A stretch of DNA of 64,000 nucleotides, taken from positions 29,415,702 through 29,479,701 of the forward strand of contig NC_092090.1 in assembly GCF_045679555.1 (NCBI RefSeq), in the 5' to 3' direction. Both the position numbers and the translations under genes were made by a program. The notes under the pieces are model-generated. The model ran no database searches and was not told the origin of the DNA. It was given only the letters and a program-made list of their open reading frames with translations. Shown here piece after piece: positions 45,680 to 59,532 of the stretch; within the stretch, counting starts at the first letter, position 1; each line of letters starts with the position of its first letter. The stretch comes from Salvelinus alpinus (lineage: Eukaryota; Chordata; Actinopteri; Salmoniformes; Salmonidae).

Positions 45680-48600
45680 CGCACTTTAAAATGTTATTTT
45701 TTGCCATCATTGTAAGCCTGCCACACACACACTAAAATATACATTTATTAAACATAAGAAAGAGTGTGAGTTTTTGTCACAACCCAGCTCGTAGGAAGTG
45801 ACAAAGAGCTCCTATAGAACCAGGGCACAAATAATAATAATATAATAATAATCAATCATTTTGCTCTTTATTTAGCCATCTTACATATAAAACCTTATTT
45901 GTTCATCAAAAATTGTGAATAACTCACCACAGGTTAATGAGCAGGCTGTGCTTGAAAGGATGCACATAACTCTGCAATGTTGGGTTATATTAGAGAGAGT
46001 CTCAGTTTTAAATCATTTTTCACACACAGTCTGTGCCTGTATTTAGTTTTCATGCTAGTGAGGGCCGAGAATCCACTCTCACATAGGTACATGGTTGCAT
46101 AGGACATCAGTGTCGTAACAGCGCAAGAAATCTGGCAGTGGCTTCTGATTAAATAACATTTTCACAGAACCGCTTGTTGCAATTTCGATGAGGCTCTCTT
46201 GTTCAGATATCGGTAAGTGGACTGGAGGCAGGGCATGAAAGGGATAACGAATCCAGTTGTTTGTGTCATCCGTTTCGGGAAAGTATCTGCGTAATTGCAC
46301 ACCCAACTCATTCAGGTGCTTCGCTATATCACATTTGACATTGTTCGTAAGCTTGAGTTAATTTGCACACAAAAAATCATACAATGCTTGAAAGACCTGT
46401 GTGTTGTCCTTGTTAATCCAGACAGACAAGAGCTCTAACTTCTTAATCATAGCCTCAATTTTGTCCCGCACATTGAGTATAGTTGAGAGAGTCCCTGTAA
46501 TACTAGATTCAGATTATTCAGGCGAGAAGAAACATCACCCAGATAGGCCAGTCGTGTGAGAAACTCGTCATCATGCAAGTGGTGAGACAAGTGAAAATTA
46601 TGGTCAGTAAAGAAAACTTTAAGATCGTCTCTCAATTTAAAAAAACGTGTCAATACTTTTCCCCTTGATAACCAGCGCACTTCTGTATGTTGTAAAATCG
46701 TTACATGGTCGCTGCCCATATCATTGCATAGTGTAGAAAATACACATCAGGTACACCTCCAATTGACTCAAATTATGTCAATTAGCCTATCAGAAGCTTC
46801 TAAAGCCATGACATCATTTTCTGGAATTTTTCAAGCTGTTTAAAGGCACAGTCTACTTTGTGTATGTAAACGTCTGACCAACTGGAATTGTGATACAGTG
46901 AATATAAGTGAAGTACTCTGTCTGTAAACAATTGTTGGAAAAATGACTTGTGTCATGCACAAAGTAGATGTCCTAACCGACTTGCCAAAACTATAGTTGT
47001 TAACAAGAAATTTGTGGAGTGGTTGAAAAACCAGTTTTAATGACTCCAACCTAAGTGTATGTAAACTTCTGACTTCAACTCTAAGACGCTTCTAGCCCCT
47101 TCTTATTAATGGTATCTGTTGCTTTTATACATGTCTTACTACTGAAAAGTCGTCTTAATTCTCACTCAAAAAACTCCTGGGGCTTATTTTTCCAAATTGG
47201 CATGTTTTGTTTCTAAATGTCTGCGCAAGAGTGAAGGTTTCATTGAGTTTATTTATTTTTATTTAAAAATGCATTTATTTATTTAAATTGATTGATTTCC
47301 TTATATGATCTGTAGCTCAGTAAAATCATAGAAATTGTTGCGTGTTTCATTTATATTTTTGTCCAGTATTATTAGTTGCTTCATCATTTTGCTTCATATT
47401 GTTGGCATACTCTCCCTCCCCTAGTTGTGTGCATCGGTCGGGTTATTTTAACCTAATTTGCATATGACACACCCACACCATGTAACATGGACAACCATGA
47501 CCCATGTTCCTATGTGTTATGTAGGCATGCCACCCTGATGCCACATTGAGGTAGGGAAATTAGCTACTTTTGTATTTGTTTAGTAGGTTTAAAAAACAAA
47601 AATATTTTTTAAAAATGTTTTTTATTATATATATATTTATTTTTTTGTGTGGATGATTTTGGGATCACTCTTTATACTGTGAAATAATACTTGTTAATTT
47701 TGGCTGTGTCCAGTGTTCCTGCAACTTTGTGGTCTACTGTATTGAACAAGTCCACCCTCACACACATTTTTGAGAGCGGTCCCCTTTTCCAGATGTGTTG
47801 CATTGTGGGTGTGAAATGGCCGCATACAATAATACATTTCTGAATAGTGTACATTGAATTCCATGAAATCCTTGAATGTGAACAATAGTACATTTTGATA
47901 ACTTTTATATAGACAGCCAACATAGTAAATAGACTACCATGACCTATGTTCCTATGCCACCCTTAGTGCTATAATCAAGTAGTGTCAGTAAAGTACATAC
48001 TTTCATGATGTGAAGTAGAAGACCATAATGAAAGTTTGATGAAAATGTTTTGTTTTTACCTGTTCTTCAGAGAAATGCAATGCTCTGAAGATGCTGTTCC
48101 AATTAACTGACAATGGAAGAATAAGGAGTAGAGGGCATGAAGCAGTCAAAATGACGACCTCTTAGTTTTTGTGCAGTACTAAGTACTAATTCCATGGATG
48201 AGCATGTGTACTAAGCCTGCTGGCAGAGAAATAATGAATTCAGTGGCCCATGGCAGTGGCTTTTAACACCAACAAATGCATGTTAAACAAGAGTGTTAAT
48301 TGATACCTTTTTTCTTGGCTATTAGGGGCCCTGCCTTAGACAGTATTCGGCAGTAACTACATAACAAGGAAAACCAGGCTAAACAGTAATTTACACAGTG
48401 ATGTATAGGCCTAGTGTTTTGAGGTGCATTACAGAGACTACTGACTTCTGTATCATATTCTCTTTAACATAGTTGTGGGGCTTCCTCACTGAGGAAACCT
48501 ACTGGACAAATAGTAAAATAGCAAATTTTCCATACCTTTTAGGAAATGATGATATGGACTCTATTTGGCATGTACGTTTCTCGGTCATGGGTGGCACACA

Positions 48601-49645
48601 CTGGGATATGGGGGAGGGGAGTGGGTGGGGTAAATGCATTGTCCTATTTTCCCCCACATGATAACGCTGAAGAGACACACACGAAGGTACAGACACATGC
48701 ATACATTGTGATATTGTTGTATGGTGGTATTAAACATGTTGTATTGTAGATATGTATTGGTGTAATAATGTTATATGATGTACTTTTGTATCTTTTGTTG
48801 TATATGTAATGTAAGTGTTTTTATATAGTTTTGGACCCCAGGAAGAGGGATACCTAATAAGTAATACTGACCTGGCTGACACAGAGAGGAAGGGGCCAGT
48901 GCTTTCTGAACTGACCCTGACTCATTGTGACTTTGGCTATTCCATGGATGAGACCAGTACCGTGTGTGAGTAGGCATGTGTACCTGGCCTACTGGTAGAG
49001 AAATAATGAATTCAGTGACCTGTGACAGTGTCTTTTAAACACCCACAAATGCTTGTTAAACAAGTGTTAATTGATCACTTTTTTCTTGGCTACTGCCTTG
49101 TACAGTATTCAGAGCTAACTACATATCACTGAAAACCAGCCATAACACTAACTTACATAGTGATGTATAGGCCTAGTGTTTTGTGGTGCATTATATATGC
49201 TACTAATGTTCACATCATATTTTCAGTATTTATTCTTTAACCTTTCTAGGACACACGTTCCGCTAGCGGAACCCCCCCCCAACATTCCGCTGAAAAGGCG
49301 AAATTCAAAAATATTTTTGAAATATGTAACTTTCACACATTAACAAGTCCAATACAGCAAATGAAAGACAAACATCTTGTTAATCTACCCATCATGTCCG
49401 ATTTTTAAAATGTTTTACAGCGAAAACACAATAATAATTTACAAGTTAACATTTCTAATAAAATGTAGTAAAAATTCTAAATAATAAACAATTCAAACAA
49501 TAAGCAATCAATCAACTTAAGTTAATGAAATGAGAAACTAACAAAAGACTAAAAAGAAATGCAGTCAATAAACAAAAACAGGTAACAATCAAACAGGTAA
49601 CAATCATCAGGTTCCTAAACTTTTTATAATCAAATCAAATCAAAG
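45680..49645. repeat. Array unit 4 (mosaic of types A and B)
   Basis: 3966 bp, the shortest. hAT relics at 46079-46306 and 46447-46719 (minus). It has lost 14-15 bp near 47647 between two copies of TTTTTTTGT. It is B-like at CTTGTTAATTTTGG but A-like at GCATCGGTCGGG, AACACCAAC and AGCAATCAATC, suggesting past exchange between unit types. Confidence 0.95.
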
Positions 49646-52600
49646 CGCACTTTAAAATGTTATTTTTTGCCATCATTGTAAGCCTGCCACACACACACTA
49701 AAATATACATTTATTAAACATAAGAAAGAGTGTGAGTTTTTGTCACAACCCAGCTCGTAGGAAGTGACAAAGAGCTCCTATAGAACCAGGGCACAAATAA
49801 TAATAATATAATAATAATCAATCATTTTGCTCTTTATTTAGCCATCTTACATATAAAACCTTATTTGTTCATCAAAAATTGTGAATAACTCACCACAGGT
49901 TAATGAGCAGGCTGTGCTTGAAAGGATGCACATAACTCTGCAATGTTGGGTTATATTAGAGAGAGTCTCAGTTTTAAATCATTTTTCACACACAGTCTGT
50001 GCCTGTATTTAGTTTTCATGCTAGTGAGGGCCGAGAATCCACTCTCACATAGGTACATGGTTGCATAGGACATCAGTGTCGTAACAGCGCAAGAAATCTG
50101 GCAGTGGCTTCTGATTAAATAACATTTTCACAGAACCGCTTGTTGCAATTTCGATGAGGCTCTCTTGTTCAGATATCGGTAAGTGGACTGGAGGCAGGGC
50201 ATGAAAGGGATAACGAATCCAGTTGTTTGTGTCATCCGTTTCGGGAAAGTATCTGCGTAATTGCACACCCAACTCATTCAGGTGCTTCGCTATATCACAT
50301 TTGACATTGTTCGTAAGCTTGAGTTAATTTGCACACAAAAAATCATACAATGCTTGAAAGACCTGTGTGTTGTCCTTGTTAATCCAGACAGACAAGAGCT
50401 CTAACTTCTTAATCATAGCCTCAATTTTGTCCCGCACATTGAGTATAGTTGAGAGAGTCCCTGTAATACTAGATTCAGATTATTCAGGCGAGAAGAAACA
50501 TCACCCAGATAGGCCAGTCGTGTGAGAAACTCGTCATCATGCAAGTGGTGAGACAAGTGAAAATTATGGTCAGTAAAGAAAACTTTAAGATCGTCTCTCA
50601 ATTTAAAAAAACGTGTCAATACTTTTCCCCTTGATAACCAGCGCACTTCTGTATGTTGTAAAATCGTTACATGGTCGCTGCCCATATCATTGCATAGTGT
50701 AGAAAATACACATCAGGTACACCTCCAATTGACTCAAATTATGTCAATTAGCCTATCAGAAGCTTCTAAAGCCATGACATCATTTTCTGGAATTTTTCAA
50801 GCTGTTTAAAGGCACAGTCTACTTTGTGTATGTAAACGTCTGACCAACTGGAATTGTGATACAGTGAATATAAGTGAAGTACTCTGTCTGTAAACAATTG
50901 TTGGAAAAATGACTTGTGTCATGCACAAAGTAGATGTCCTAACCGACTTGCCAAAACTATAGTTGTTAACAAGAAATTTGTGGAGTGGTTGAAAAACCAG
51001 TTTTAATGACTCCAACCTAAGTGTATGTAAACTTCTGACTTCAACTCTAAGACGCTTCTAGCCCCTTCTTATTAATGGTATCTGTTGCTTTTATACATGT
51101 CTTACTACTGAAAAGTCGTCTTAATTCTCACTCAAAAAACTCCTGGGGCTTATTTTTCCAAATTGGCATGTTTTGTTTCTAAATGTCTGCGCAAGAGTGA
51201 AGGTTTCATTGAGTTTATTTATTTTTATTTAAAAATGCATTTATTTATTTAAATTGATTGATTTCCTTATATGATCTGTAGCTCAGTAAAATCATAGAAA
51301 TTGTTGCGTGTTTCATTTATATTTTTGTCCAGTATTATTAGTTGCTTCATCATTTTGCTTCATATTGTTGGCATACTCTCCCTCCCCTAGTTGTGTGCAT
51401 CGGTCGGGTTATTTTAACCTAATTTGCATATGACACACCCACACCATGTAACATGGACAACCATGACCCATGTTCCTATGTGTTATGTAGGCATGCCACC
51501 CTGATGCCACATTGAGGTAGGGAAATTAGCTACTTTTGTATTTGTTTAGTAGGTTTAAAAAAAAAAAATATAAATTAAAAATGTTTTTTATTATATATAT
51601 ATTTATTTTTTTGTAACATTTTTTTGTGTGGATGATTTTGGGATCACTCTTTATACTGTGAAATAATACATATTAATTTTGGCTGTGTCCAGTGTTCCTG
51701 CAACTTTGTGGTCTACTGTATTGAACAAGTCCACCCTCACACACATTTTTGAGAGCGGTCCCCTTTTCCAGATGTGTTGCATTGTGGGTGTGAAATGGCC
51801 GCATACAATAATACATTTCTGAATAGTGTACATTGAATTCCATGAAATCCTTGAATGTGAACAATAGTACATTTTGATAACTTTTATATAGACAGCCAAC
51901 ATAGTAAATAGACTACCATGACCCATGTTCCTATGCCACCCTTAGTGCTATAATCAAGTAGTGTCAGTAAAGTACATACTTTCATGATGTGAAGTAGAAG
52001 ACCATAATGAAAGTTTGATGAAAATGTTTTGTTTTTACCTGTTCTTCAGAGAAATGCAATGCTCTGAAGATGCTGTTCCAATTAACTGACAATGGAAGAA
52101 TAAGGAGTAGAGGGCATGAAGCAGTCAAAATGACGACCTCTTAGTTTTTGTGCAGTACTAAGTACTAATTCCATGGATGAGCATGTGTACTAAGCCTGCT
52201 GGCAGAGAAATAATGAATTCAGTGGCCCATGGCAGTGGCTTTTAACACCAACAAATGCATGTTAAACAAGAGTGTTAATTGATACCTTTTTTCTTGGCTA
52301 TTAGGGGCCCTGCCTTAGACAGTATTCGGCAGTAACTACATAACAAGGAAAACCAGGCTAAACAGTAATTTACACAGTGATGTATAGGCCTAGTGTTTTG
52401 AGGTGCATTACAGAGACTACTGACTTCTGTATCATATTCTCTTTAACATAGTTGTGGGGCTTCCTCACTGAGGAAACCTACTGGACAAATAGTAAAATAG
52501 CAAATTTTCCATACCTTTTAGGAAATTATGATATGGACTCTATTTGGCATGTACGTTTCTCGGTCATGGGTGGCACACACTGGGATATGGGGGAGGGGAG

Positions 52601-53624
52601 TGGGTGGGGTAAATGCATTGTCCTATTTTCCCCCACATGATAACGCTGAAGAGACACACACGAAGGTACAGACACATGCATACATTGTGATATTGTTGTA
52701 TGGTGGTATTAAACATGTTGTATTGTAGATATGTATTGGTGTAATAATGTTATATGATGTACTTTTGTATCTTTTGTTGTATATGTAATGTAAGTGTTTT
52801 TATATAGTTTTGGACCCCAGGAAGAGGGATACCTAATAAGTAATACTGACCTGGCTGACACAGAGAGGAAGGGGCCAGTGCTTTCTGAACTGACCCTGAC
52901 TCATTGTGACTTTGGCTATTCCATGGATGAGACCAGTACCGTGTGTGAGTAGGCATGTGTACCTGGCCTACTGGTAGAGAAATAATGAATTCAGTGACCT
53001 GTGACAGTGTCTTTTAAACACCCACAAATGCTTGTTAAACAAGTGTTAATTGATCACTTTTTTCTTGGCTACTGCCTTGTACAGTATTCAGAGCTAACTA
53101 CATATCACTGAAAACCAGCCATAACACTAACTTACATAGTGATGTATAGGCCTAGTGTTTTGTGGTGCATTATATATGCTACTAATGTTCACATCATATT
53201 TTCAGTATTTATTCTTTAACCTTTCTAGGACACACGTTCCGCTAGCGGAACCCCCCCCCAACATTCCGCTGAAAAGGCGAAATTCAAAAATATTTTTGAA
53301 ATATGTAACTTTCACACATTAACAAGTCCAATACAGCAAATGAAAGACAAACATCTTGTTAATCTACCCATCATGTCCGATTTTTAAAATGTTTTACAGC
53401 GAAAACACAATAATAATTTACAAGTTAACATTTCTAATAAAATGTAGTAAAAATTCTAAATAATAAACAATTCAAACAATAAGCAATCAATCAACTTAAG
53501 TTAATGAAATGAGAAACTAACAAAAGACTAAAAAGAAATGCAGTCAATAAACAAAAACAGGTAACAATCAAACAGGTAACAATCATCAGGTTCCTAAACT
53601 TTTTATAATCAAATCAAATCAAAG
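49646..53624. repeat. Array unit 5 (type A)
   Basis: 3979 bp. hAT relics at 50045-50272 and 50413-50685 (minus). Type A at CATATTAATTTTGG but B-like TTTTTCAAGCTG. Private GGAAATTATGATATGG (52524-52539). Confidence 0.95.
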
Positions 53625-56600
53625 CGCACTTTAAAATGTTATTTTTTGCCATCATTGTAAGCCTGCCACACACACACTAAAATATACATTTATTAAACAT
53701 AAGAAAGAGTGTGAGTTTTTGTCACAACCCAGCTCGTAGGAAGTGACAAAGAGCTCCTATAGAACCAGGGCACAAATAATAATAATATAATAATAATCAA
53801 TCATTTTGCTCTTTATTTAGCCATCTTACATATAAAACCTTATTTGTTCATCAAAAATTGTGAATAACTCACCACAGGTTAATGAGCAGGCTGTGCTTGA
53901 AAGGATGCACATAACTCTGCAATGTTGGGTTATATTAGAGAGAGTCTCAGTTTTAAATCATTTTTCACACACAGTCTGTGCCTGTATTTAGTTTTCATGC
54001 TAGTGAGGGCCGAGAATCCACTCTCACATAGGTACATGGTTGCATAGGACATCAGTGTCGTAACAGCGCAAGAAATCTGGCAGTGGCTTCTGATTAAATA
54101 ACATTTTCACAGAACCGCTTGTTGCAATTTCGATGAGGCTCTCTTGTTCAGATATCGGTAAGTGGACTGGAGGCAGGGCATGAAAGGGATAACGAATCCA
54201 GTTGTTTGTGTCATCCGTTTCGGGAAAGTATCTGCGTAATTGCACACCCAACTCATTCAGGTGCTTCGCTATATCACATTTGACATTGTTCGTAAGCTTG
54301 AGTTAATTTGCACACAAAAAATCATACAATGCTTGAAAGACCTGTGTGTTGTCCTTGTTAATCCAGACAGACAAGAGCTCTAACTTCTTAATCATAGCCT
54401 CAATTTTGTCCCGCACATTGAGTATAGTTGAGAGAGTCCCTGTAATACTAGATTCAGATTATTCAGGCGAGAAGAAACATCACCCAGATAGGCCAGTCGT
54501 GTGAGAAACTCGTCATCATGCAAGTGGTGAGACAAGTGAAAATTATGGTCAGTAAAGAAAACTTTAAGATCGTCTCTCAATTTAAAAAAACGTGTCAATA
54601 CTTTTCCCCTTGATAACCAGCGCACTTCTGTATGTTGTAAAATCGTTACATGGTCGCTGCCCATATCATTGCATAGTGTAGAAAATACACATCAGGTACA
54701 CCTCCAATTGACTCAAATTATGTCAATTAGCCTATCAGAAGCTTCTAAAGCCATGACATCATTTTCTGGAATTTTTCAAGCTGTTTAAAGGCACAGTCTA
54801 CTTTGTGTATGTAAACGTCTGACCAACTGGAATTGTGATACAGTGAATATAAGTGAAGTACTCTGTCTGTAAACAATTGTTGGAAAAATGACTTGTGTCA
54901 TGCACAAAGTAGATGTCCTAACCGACTTGCCAAAACTATAGTTGTTAACAAGAAATTTGTGGAGTGGTTGAAAAACCAGTTTTAATGACTCCAACCTAAG
55001 TGTATGTAAACTTCTGACTTCAACTCTAAGACGCTTCTAGCCCCTTCTTATTAATGGTATCTGTTGCTTTTATACATGTCTTACTACTGAAAAGTCGTCT
55101 TAATTCTCACTCAAAAAACTCCTGGGGCTTATTTTTCCAAATTGGCATGTTTTGTTTCTAAATGTCTGCGCAAGAGTGAAGGTTTCATTGAGTTTATTTA
55201 TTTTTATTTAAAAATGCATTTATTTATTTAAATTGATTGATTTCCTTATATGATCTGTAGCTCAGTAAAATCATAGAAATTGTTGCGTGTTTCATTTATA
55301 TTTTTGTCCAGTATTATTAGTTGCTTCATCATTTTGCTTCATATTGTTGGCATACTCTCCCTCCCCTAGTTGTGTGCATCGTCGGGTTATTTTAACCTAA
55401 TTTGCATATGACACACCCACACCATGTAACATGGACAACCATGACCCATGTTCCTATGTGTTATGTAGGCATGCCACCCTGATGCCACATTGAGGTAGGG
55501 AAATTAGCTACTTTTGTATTTGTTTAGTAGGTTTAAAAAAAAAATTATTTTTTAAAAATGTTTTTTATTATATATATATTTATTTTTTTGTAACATTTTT
55601 TTGTGTGGATGATTTTGGGATCACTCTTTATACTGTGAAATAATACTTGTTAATTTTGGCTGTGTCCAGTGTTCCTGCAACTTTGTGGTCTACTGTATTG
55701 AACAAGTCCACCCTCACACACATTTTTGAGAGCGGTCCCCTTTTCCAGATGTGTTGCATTGTGGGTGTGAAATGGCCGCATACAATAATACATTTCTGAA
55801 TAGTGTACATTGAATTCCATGAAATCCTTGAATGTGAACAATAGTACATTTTGATAACTTTTATATAGACAGCCAACATAGTAAATAGACTACCATGACC
55901 CATGTTCCTATGCCACCCTTAGTGCTATAATCAAGTAGTGTCAGTAAAGTACATACTTTCATGATGTGAAGTAGAAGACCATAATGAAAGTTTGATGAAA
56001 ATGTTTTGTTTTTACCTGTTCTTCAGAGAAATGCAATGCTCTGAAGATGCTGTTCCAATTAACTGACAATTGAAGAATAAGGAGTAGAGGGCATGAAGCA
56101 GTCAAAATGACGACCTCTTAGTTTTTGTGCAGTACTAAGTACTAATTCCATGGATGAGCATGTGTACTAAGCCTGCTGGCAGAGAAATAATGAATTCAGT
56201 GGCCCATGGCAGTGGCTTTTAACTCCAACAAATGCATGTTAAACAAGAGTGCTAATTGATACCTTTTTTCTTGGCTATTAGGGGCCCTGCCTTAGACAGT
56301 ATTCGGCAGTAACTACATAACAAGGAAAACCAGGCTAAACAGTAATTTACACAGTGATGTATAGGCCTAGTGTTTTGAGGTGCATTACAGAGACTACTGA
56401 CTTCTGTATCATATTCTCTTTAACATAGTTGTGGGGCTTCCTCACTGAGGAAACCTACTGGACAAATAGTAAAATAGCAAATTTTCCATACCTTTTAGGA
56501 AATGATGATATGGACTCTATTTGGCATGTACGTTTCTCGGTCATGGGTGGCACACACTGGGATATGGGGGAGGGGAGTGGGTGGGGTAAATGCATTGTCC

Positions 56601-57601
56601 TATTTTCCCCCACATGATAACGCTGAAGAGACACACACGAAGGTACAGACACATGCATACATTGTGATATTGTTGTATGGTGGTATTAAACATGTTGTAT
56701 TGTAGATATGTATTGGTGTAATAATGTTATATGATGTACTTTTGTATCTTTTGTTGTATATGTAATGTAAGTGTTTTTATATAGTTTTGGACCCCAGGAA
56801 GAGGGATACCTAATAAGTAATACTGACCTGGCTGACACAGAGAGGAAGGGGCCAGTGCTTTCTGAACTGACCCTGACTCATTGTGACTTTGGCTATTCCA
56901 TGGATGAGACCAGTACCGTGTGTGAGTAGGCATGTGTACCTGGCCTACTGGTAGAGAAATAATGAATTCAGTGACCTGTGACAGTGTCTTTTAAACACCC
57001 ACAAATGCTTGTTAAACAAGTGTTAATTGATCACTTTTTTCTTGGCTACTGCCTTGTACAGTATTCAGAGCTAACTACATATCACTGAAAACCAGCCATA
57101 ACACTAACTTACATAGTGATGTATAGGCCTAGTGTTTTGTGGTGCATTATATATGCTACTAATGTTCACATCATATTTTCAGTATTTATTCTTTAACCTT
57201 TCTAGGACACACGTTCCGCTAGCGGAACCCCCCCCCAACATTCCGCTGAAAAGGCGAAATTCAAAAATATTTTTGAAATATGTAACTTTCACACATTAAC
57301 AAGTCCAATACAGCAAATGAAAGACAAACATCTTGTTAATCTACCCATCATGTCCGATTTTTAAAATGTTTTACAGCGAAAACACAATAATAATTTACAA
57401 GTTAACATTTCTAATAAAATGTAGTAAAAATTCTAAATAATAAACAATTCAAACAATAAGCAATGAATCAACTTAAGTTAATGAAATGAGAAACTAACAA
57501 AAGACTAAAAAGAAATGCAGTCAATAAACAAAAACAGGTAACAATCAAACAGGTAACAATCATCAGGTTCCTAAACTTTTTATAATCAAATCAAATCAAA
57601 G
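53625..57601. repeat. Array unit 6 (type B)
   Basis: 3977 bp. hAT relics at 54024-54251 and 54392-54664 (minus). Shares the B markers of unit 2 (CATCGTCGGG, AACTCCAAC, GTGCTAATTG, CAATGAATC) and CTTGTTAATT with unit 4. Private ACAATTGAAGAAT (56066-56078). Confidence 0.95.
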
Positions 57602-58668
57602 CGCACTTTAAAATGTTATTTTTTGCCATCATTGTAAGCCTGCCACACACACACTAAAATATACATTTATTAAACATAAGAAAGAGTGTGAGTTTTTGTC
57701 ACAACCCAGCTCGTAGGAAGTGACAAAGAGCTCCTATAGAACCAGGGCACAAATAATAATAATATAATAATAATCAATCATTTTGCTCTTTATTTAGCCA
57801 TCTTACATATAAAACCTTATTTGTTCATCAAAAATTGTGAATAACTCACCACAGGTTAATGAGCAGGCTGTGCTTGAAAGGATGCACATAACTCTGCAAT
57901 GTTGGGTTATATTAGAGAGAGTCTCAGTTTTAAATCATTTTTCACACACAGTCTGTGCCTGTATTTAGTTTTCATGCTAGTGAGGGCCGAGAATCCACTC
58001 TCACATAGGTACATGGTTGCATAGGACATCAGTGTCGTAACAGCGCAAGAAATCTGGCAGTGGCTTCTGATTAAATAACATTTTCACAGAACCGCTTGTT
58101 GCAATTTCGATGAGGCTCTCTTGTTCAGATATCGGTAAGTGGACTGGAGGCAGGGCATGAAAGGGATAACGAATCCAGTTGTTTGTGTCATCCGTTTCGG
58201 GAAAGTATCTGCGTAATTGCACACCCAACTCATTCAGGTGCTTCGCTATATCACATTTGACATTGTTCGTAAGCTTGAGTTAATTTGCACACAAAAAATC
58301 ATACAATGCTTGAAAGACCTGTGTGTTGTCCTTGTTAATCCAGACAGACAAGAGCTCTAACTTCTTAATCATAGCCTCAATTTTGTCCCGCACATTGAGT
58401 ATAGTTGAGAGAGTCCCTGTAATACTAGATTCAGATTATTCAGGCGAGAAGAAACATCACCCAGATAGGCCAGTCGTGTGAGAAACTCGTCATCATGCAA
58501 GTGGTGAGACAAGTGAAAATTATGGTCAGTAAAGAAAACTTTAAGATCGTCTCTCAATTTAAAAAAACGTGTCAATACTTTTCCCCTTGATAACCAGCGC
58601 ACTTCTGTATGTTGTAAAATCGTTACATGGTCGCTGCCCATATCATTGCATAGTGTAGAAAATACACA
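57602..58668. repeat. Array unit 7 (partial)
   Basis: The first 1067 bp of a unit, apparently identical by eye to the hAT part of units 2-6. It ends where the other units carry a deletion junction. Beyond this point the hAT sequence continues undeleted. Confidence 0.93.
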
Positions 58669-59532
58669 AGAGCTCAGGGGCCTTGCTGTAACAAAGGTAA
58701 CCATTTTCACTGTAGTGTCCAAAACATCTTTCAAGCTGTCAGGCATTCCTTTGGCAGCAAGAGCCTCTCGTGGATGCTGCAGTGTACCCAAGTGACGTCG
58801 GGAGCAACTCCTTGTACGCGTGTTACCACTCCACTATGTCTCCCTGTCATGACTTTTGCGCCATCAGTACAGATACCAACATATCTTGACCATCAAAGTC
58901 CATTTGATGTCACAAAGCTGTCCAGTCATTTAAAAATGTCCTCTCCAGTTGTCCTGGTTTCCAGTGGTGTACAGAAGAGGATGTCTTCCTAAATTGACCC
59001 CCCATAAACGTAACAGAAATATACCAGGAGCTGTGCCAGGCCCGACACGTCTGTTGACTCTTCCAGCTATAACACATAGAATTCAATGGCTTGTATGCGA
59101 AGCAGTAATTGTTTCAAAACATCTCCTGCCATGTCACTGATGCGTTGTGAAACGGTGTTGTTTGATGAAGACATTTTCTGTATAGTTTTCTTGGCCTTTT
59201 CCCCCAGCATTGTCCCAGCCATATCTGCGGCAGCAGGAAGAATTAAGTCCTCCACAATAGTATGGGGCTTGCCTGTCCTAACCACTCGGTAGCTCACCAT
59301 ATACAGTTGAAGTCGGAAGTTTACATACACCTTAGCCAAATACATTTAAACTCAGTTTTTTCACAATTCCTGACATTTAATCCTAGTAAAAATTCCCTGT
59401 CTTAGGTCAGTTAGGATCACCACTTTATTTTAAGAATGTGAAATGTCAGAATAATAGTAGAGAGAATGATTTATTTCAGCTTTTATTTCTTTCATCACAT
59501 TCCCAGTGGGTCATAAGTTTACATACACTCAA

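Larger units (their letters stand above)
33740..58668. repeat. Tandem array: six ~3.98-kb units plus a partial seventh (macrosatellite)
   Basis: Units start with CGCACTTTAAAATGTTATTT at 33740, 37721, 41699, 45680, 49646, 53625 and 57602, giving lengths of 3981, 3978, 3981, 3966, 3979 and 3977. They are head to tail without spacers and nearly identical. The only differences seen are scattered substitutions, poly(A)/poly(C) length changes and one 14-15-bp deletion. Each unit contains, in order: a hAT transposase C-terminal relic (minus), the terminal 333 bp of a Sleeping Beauty-like Tc1, a hAT BED-finger flank, a Tc1 family A 3' end, about 1.9 kb of unknown sequence with an internal duplication, a palindrome-bearing dispersed repeat, and an A-rich tail ending (AATCA)n. 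The array lies inside the inferred dennd5a intron 1. Confidence 0.97.

Noticed and set aside
33740-58668. CRISPR-like or satellite array
   Set aside because: The repeat unit is about 4 kb with no unique spacers and is a composite of eukaryotic transposons, so CRISPR is excluded; simple satellite does not describe it either.
34507-58791. Short minus-strand hAT frames recurring in each unit as a gene family
   Set aside because: They are fragments of one frameshifted, deleted transposase copied with the array, with no start or splice structure of their own.
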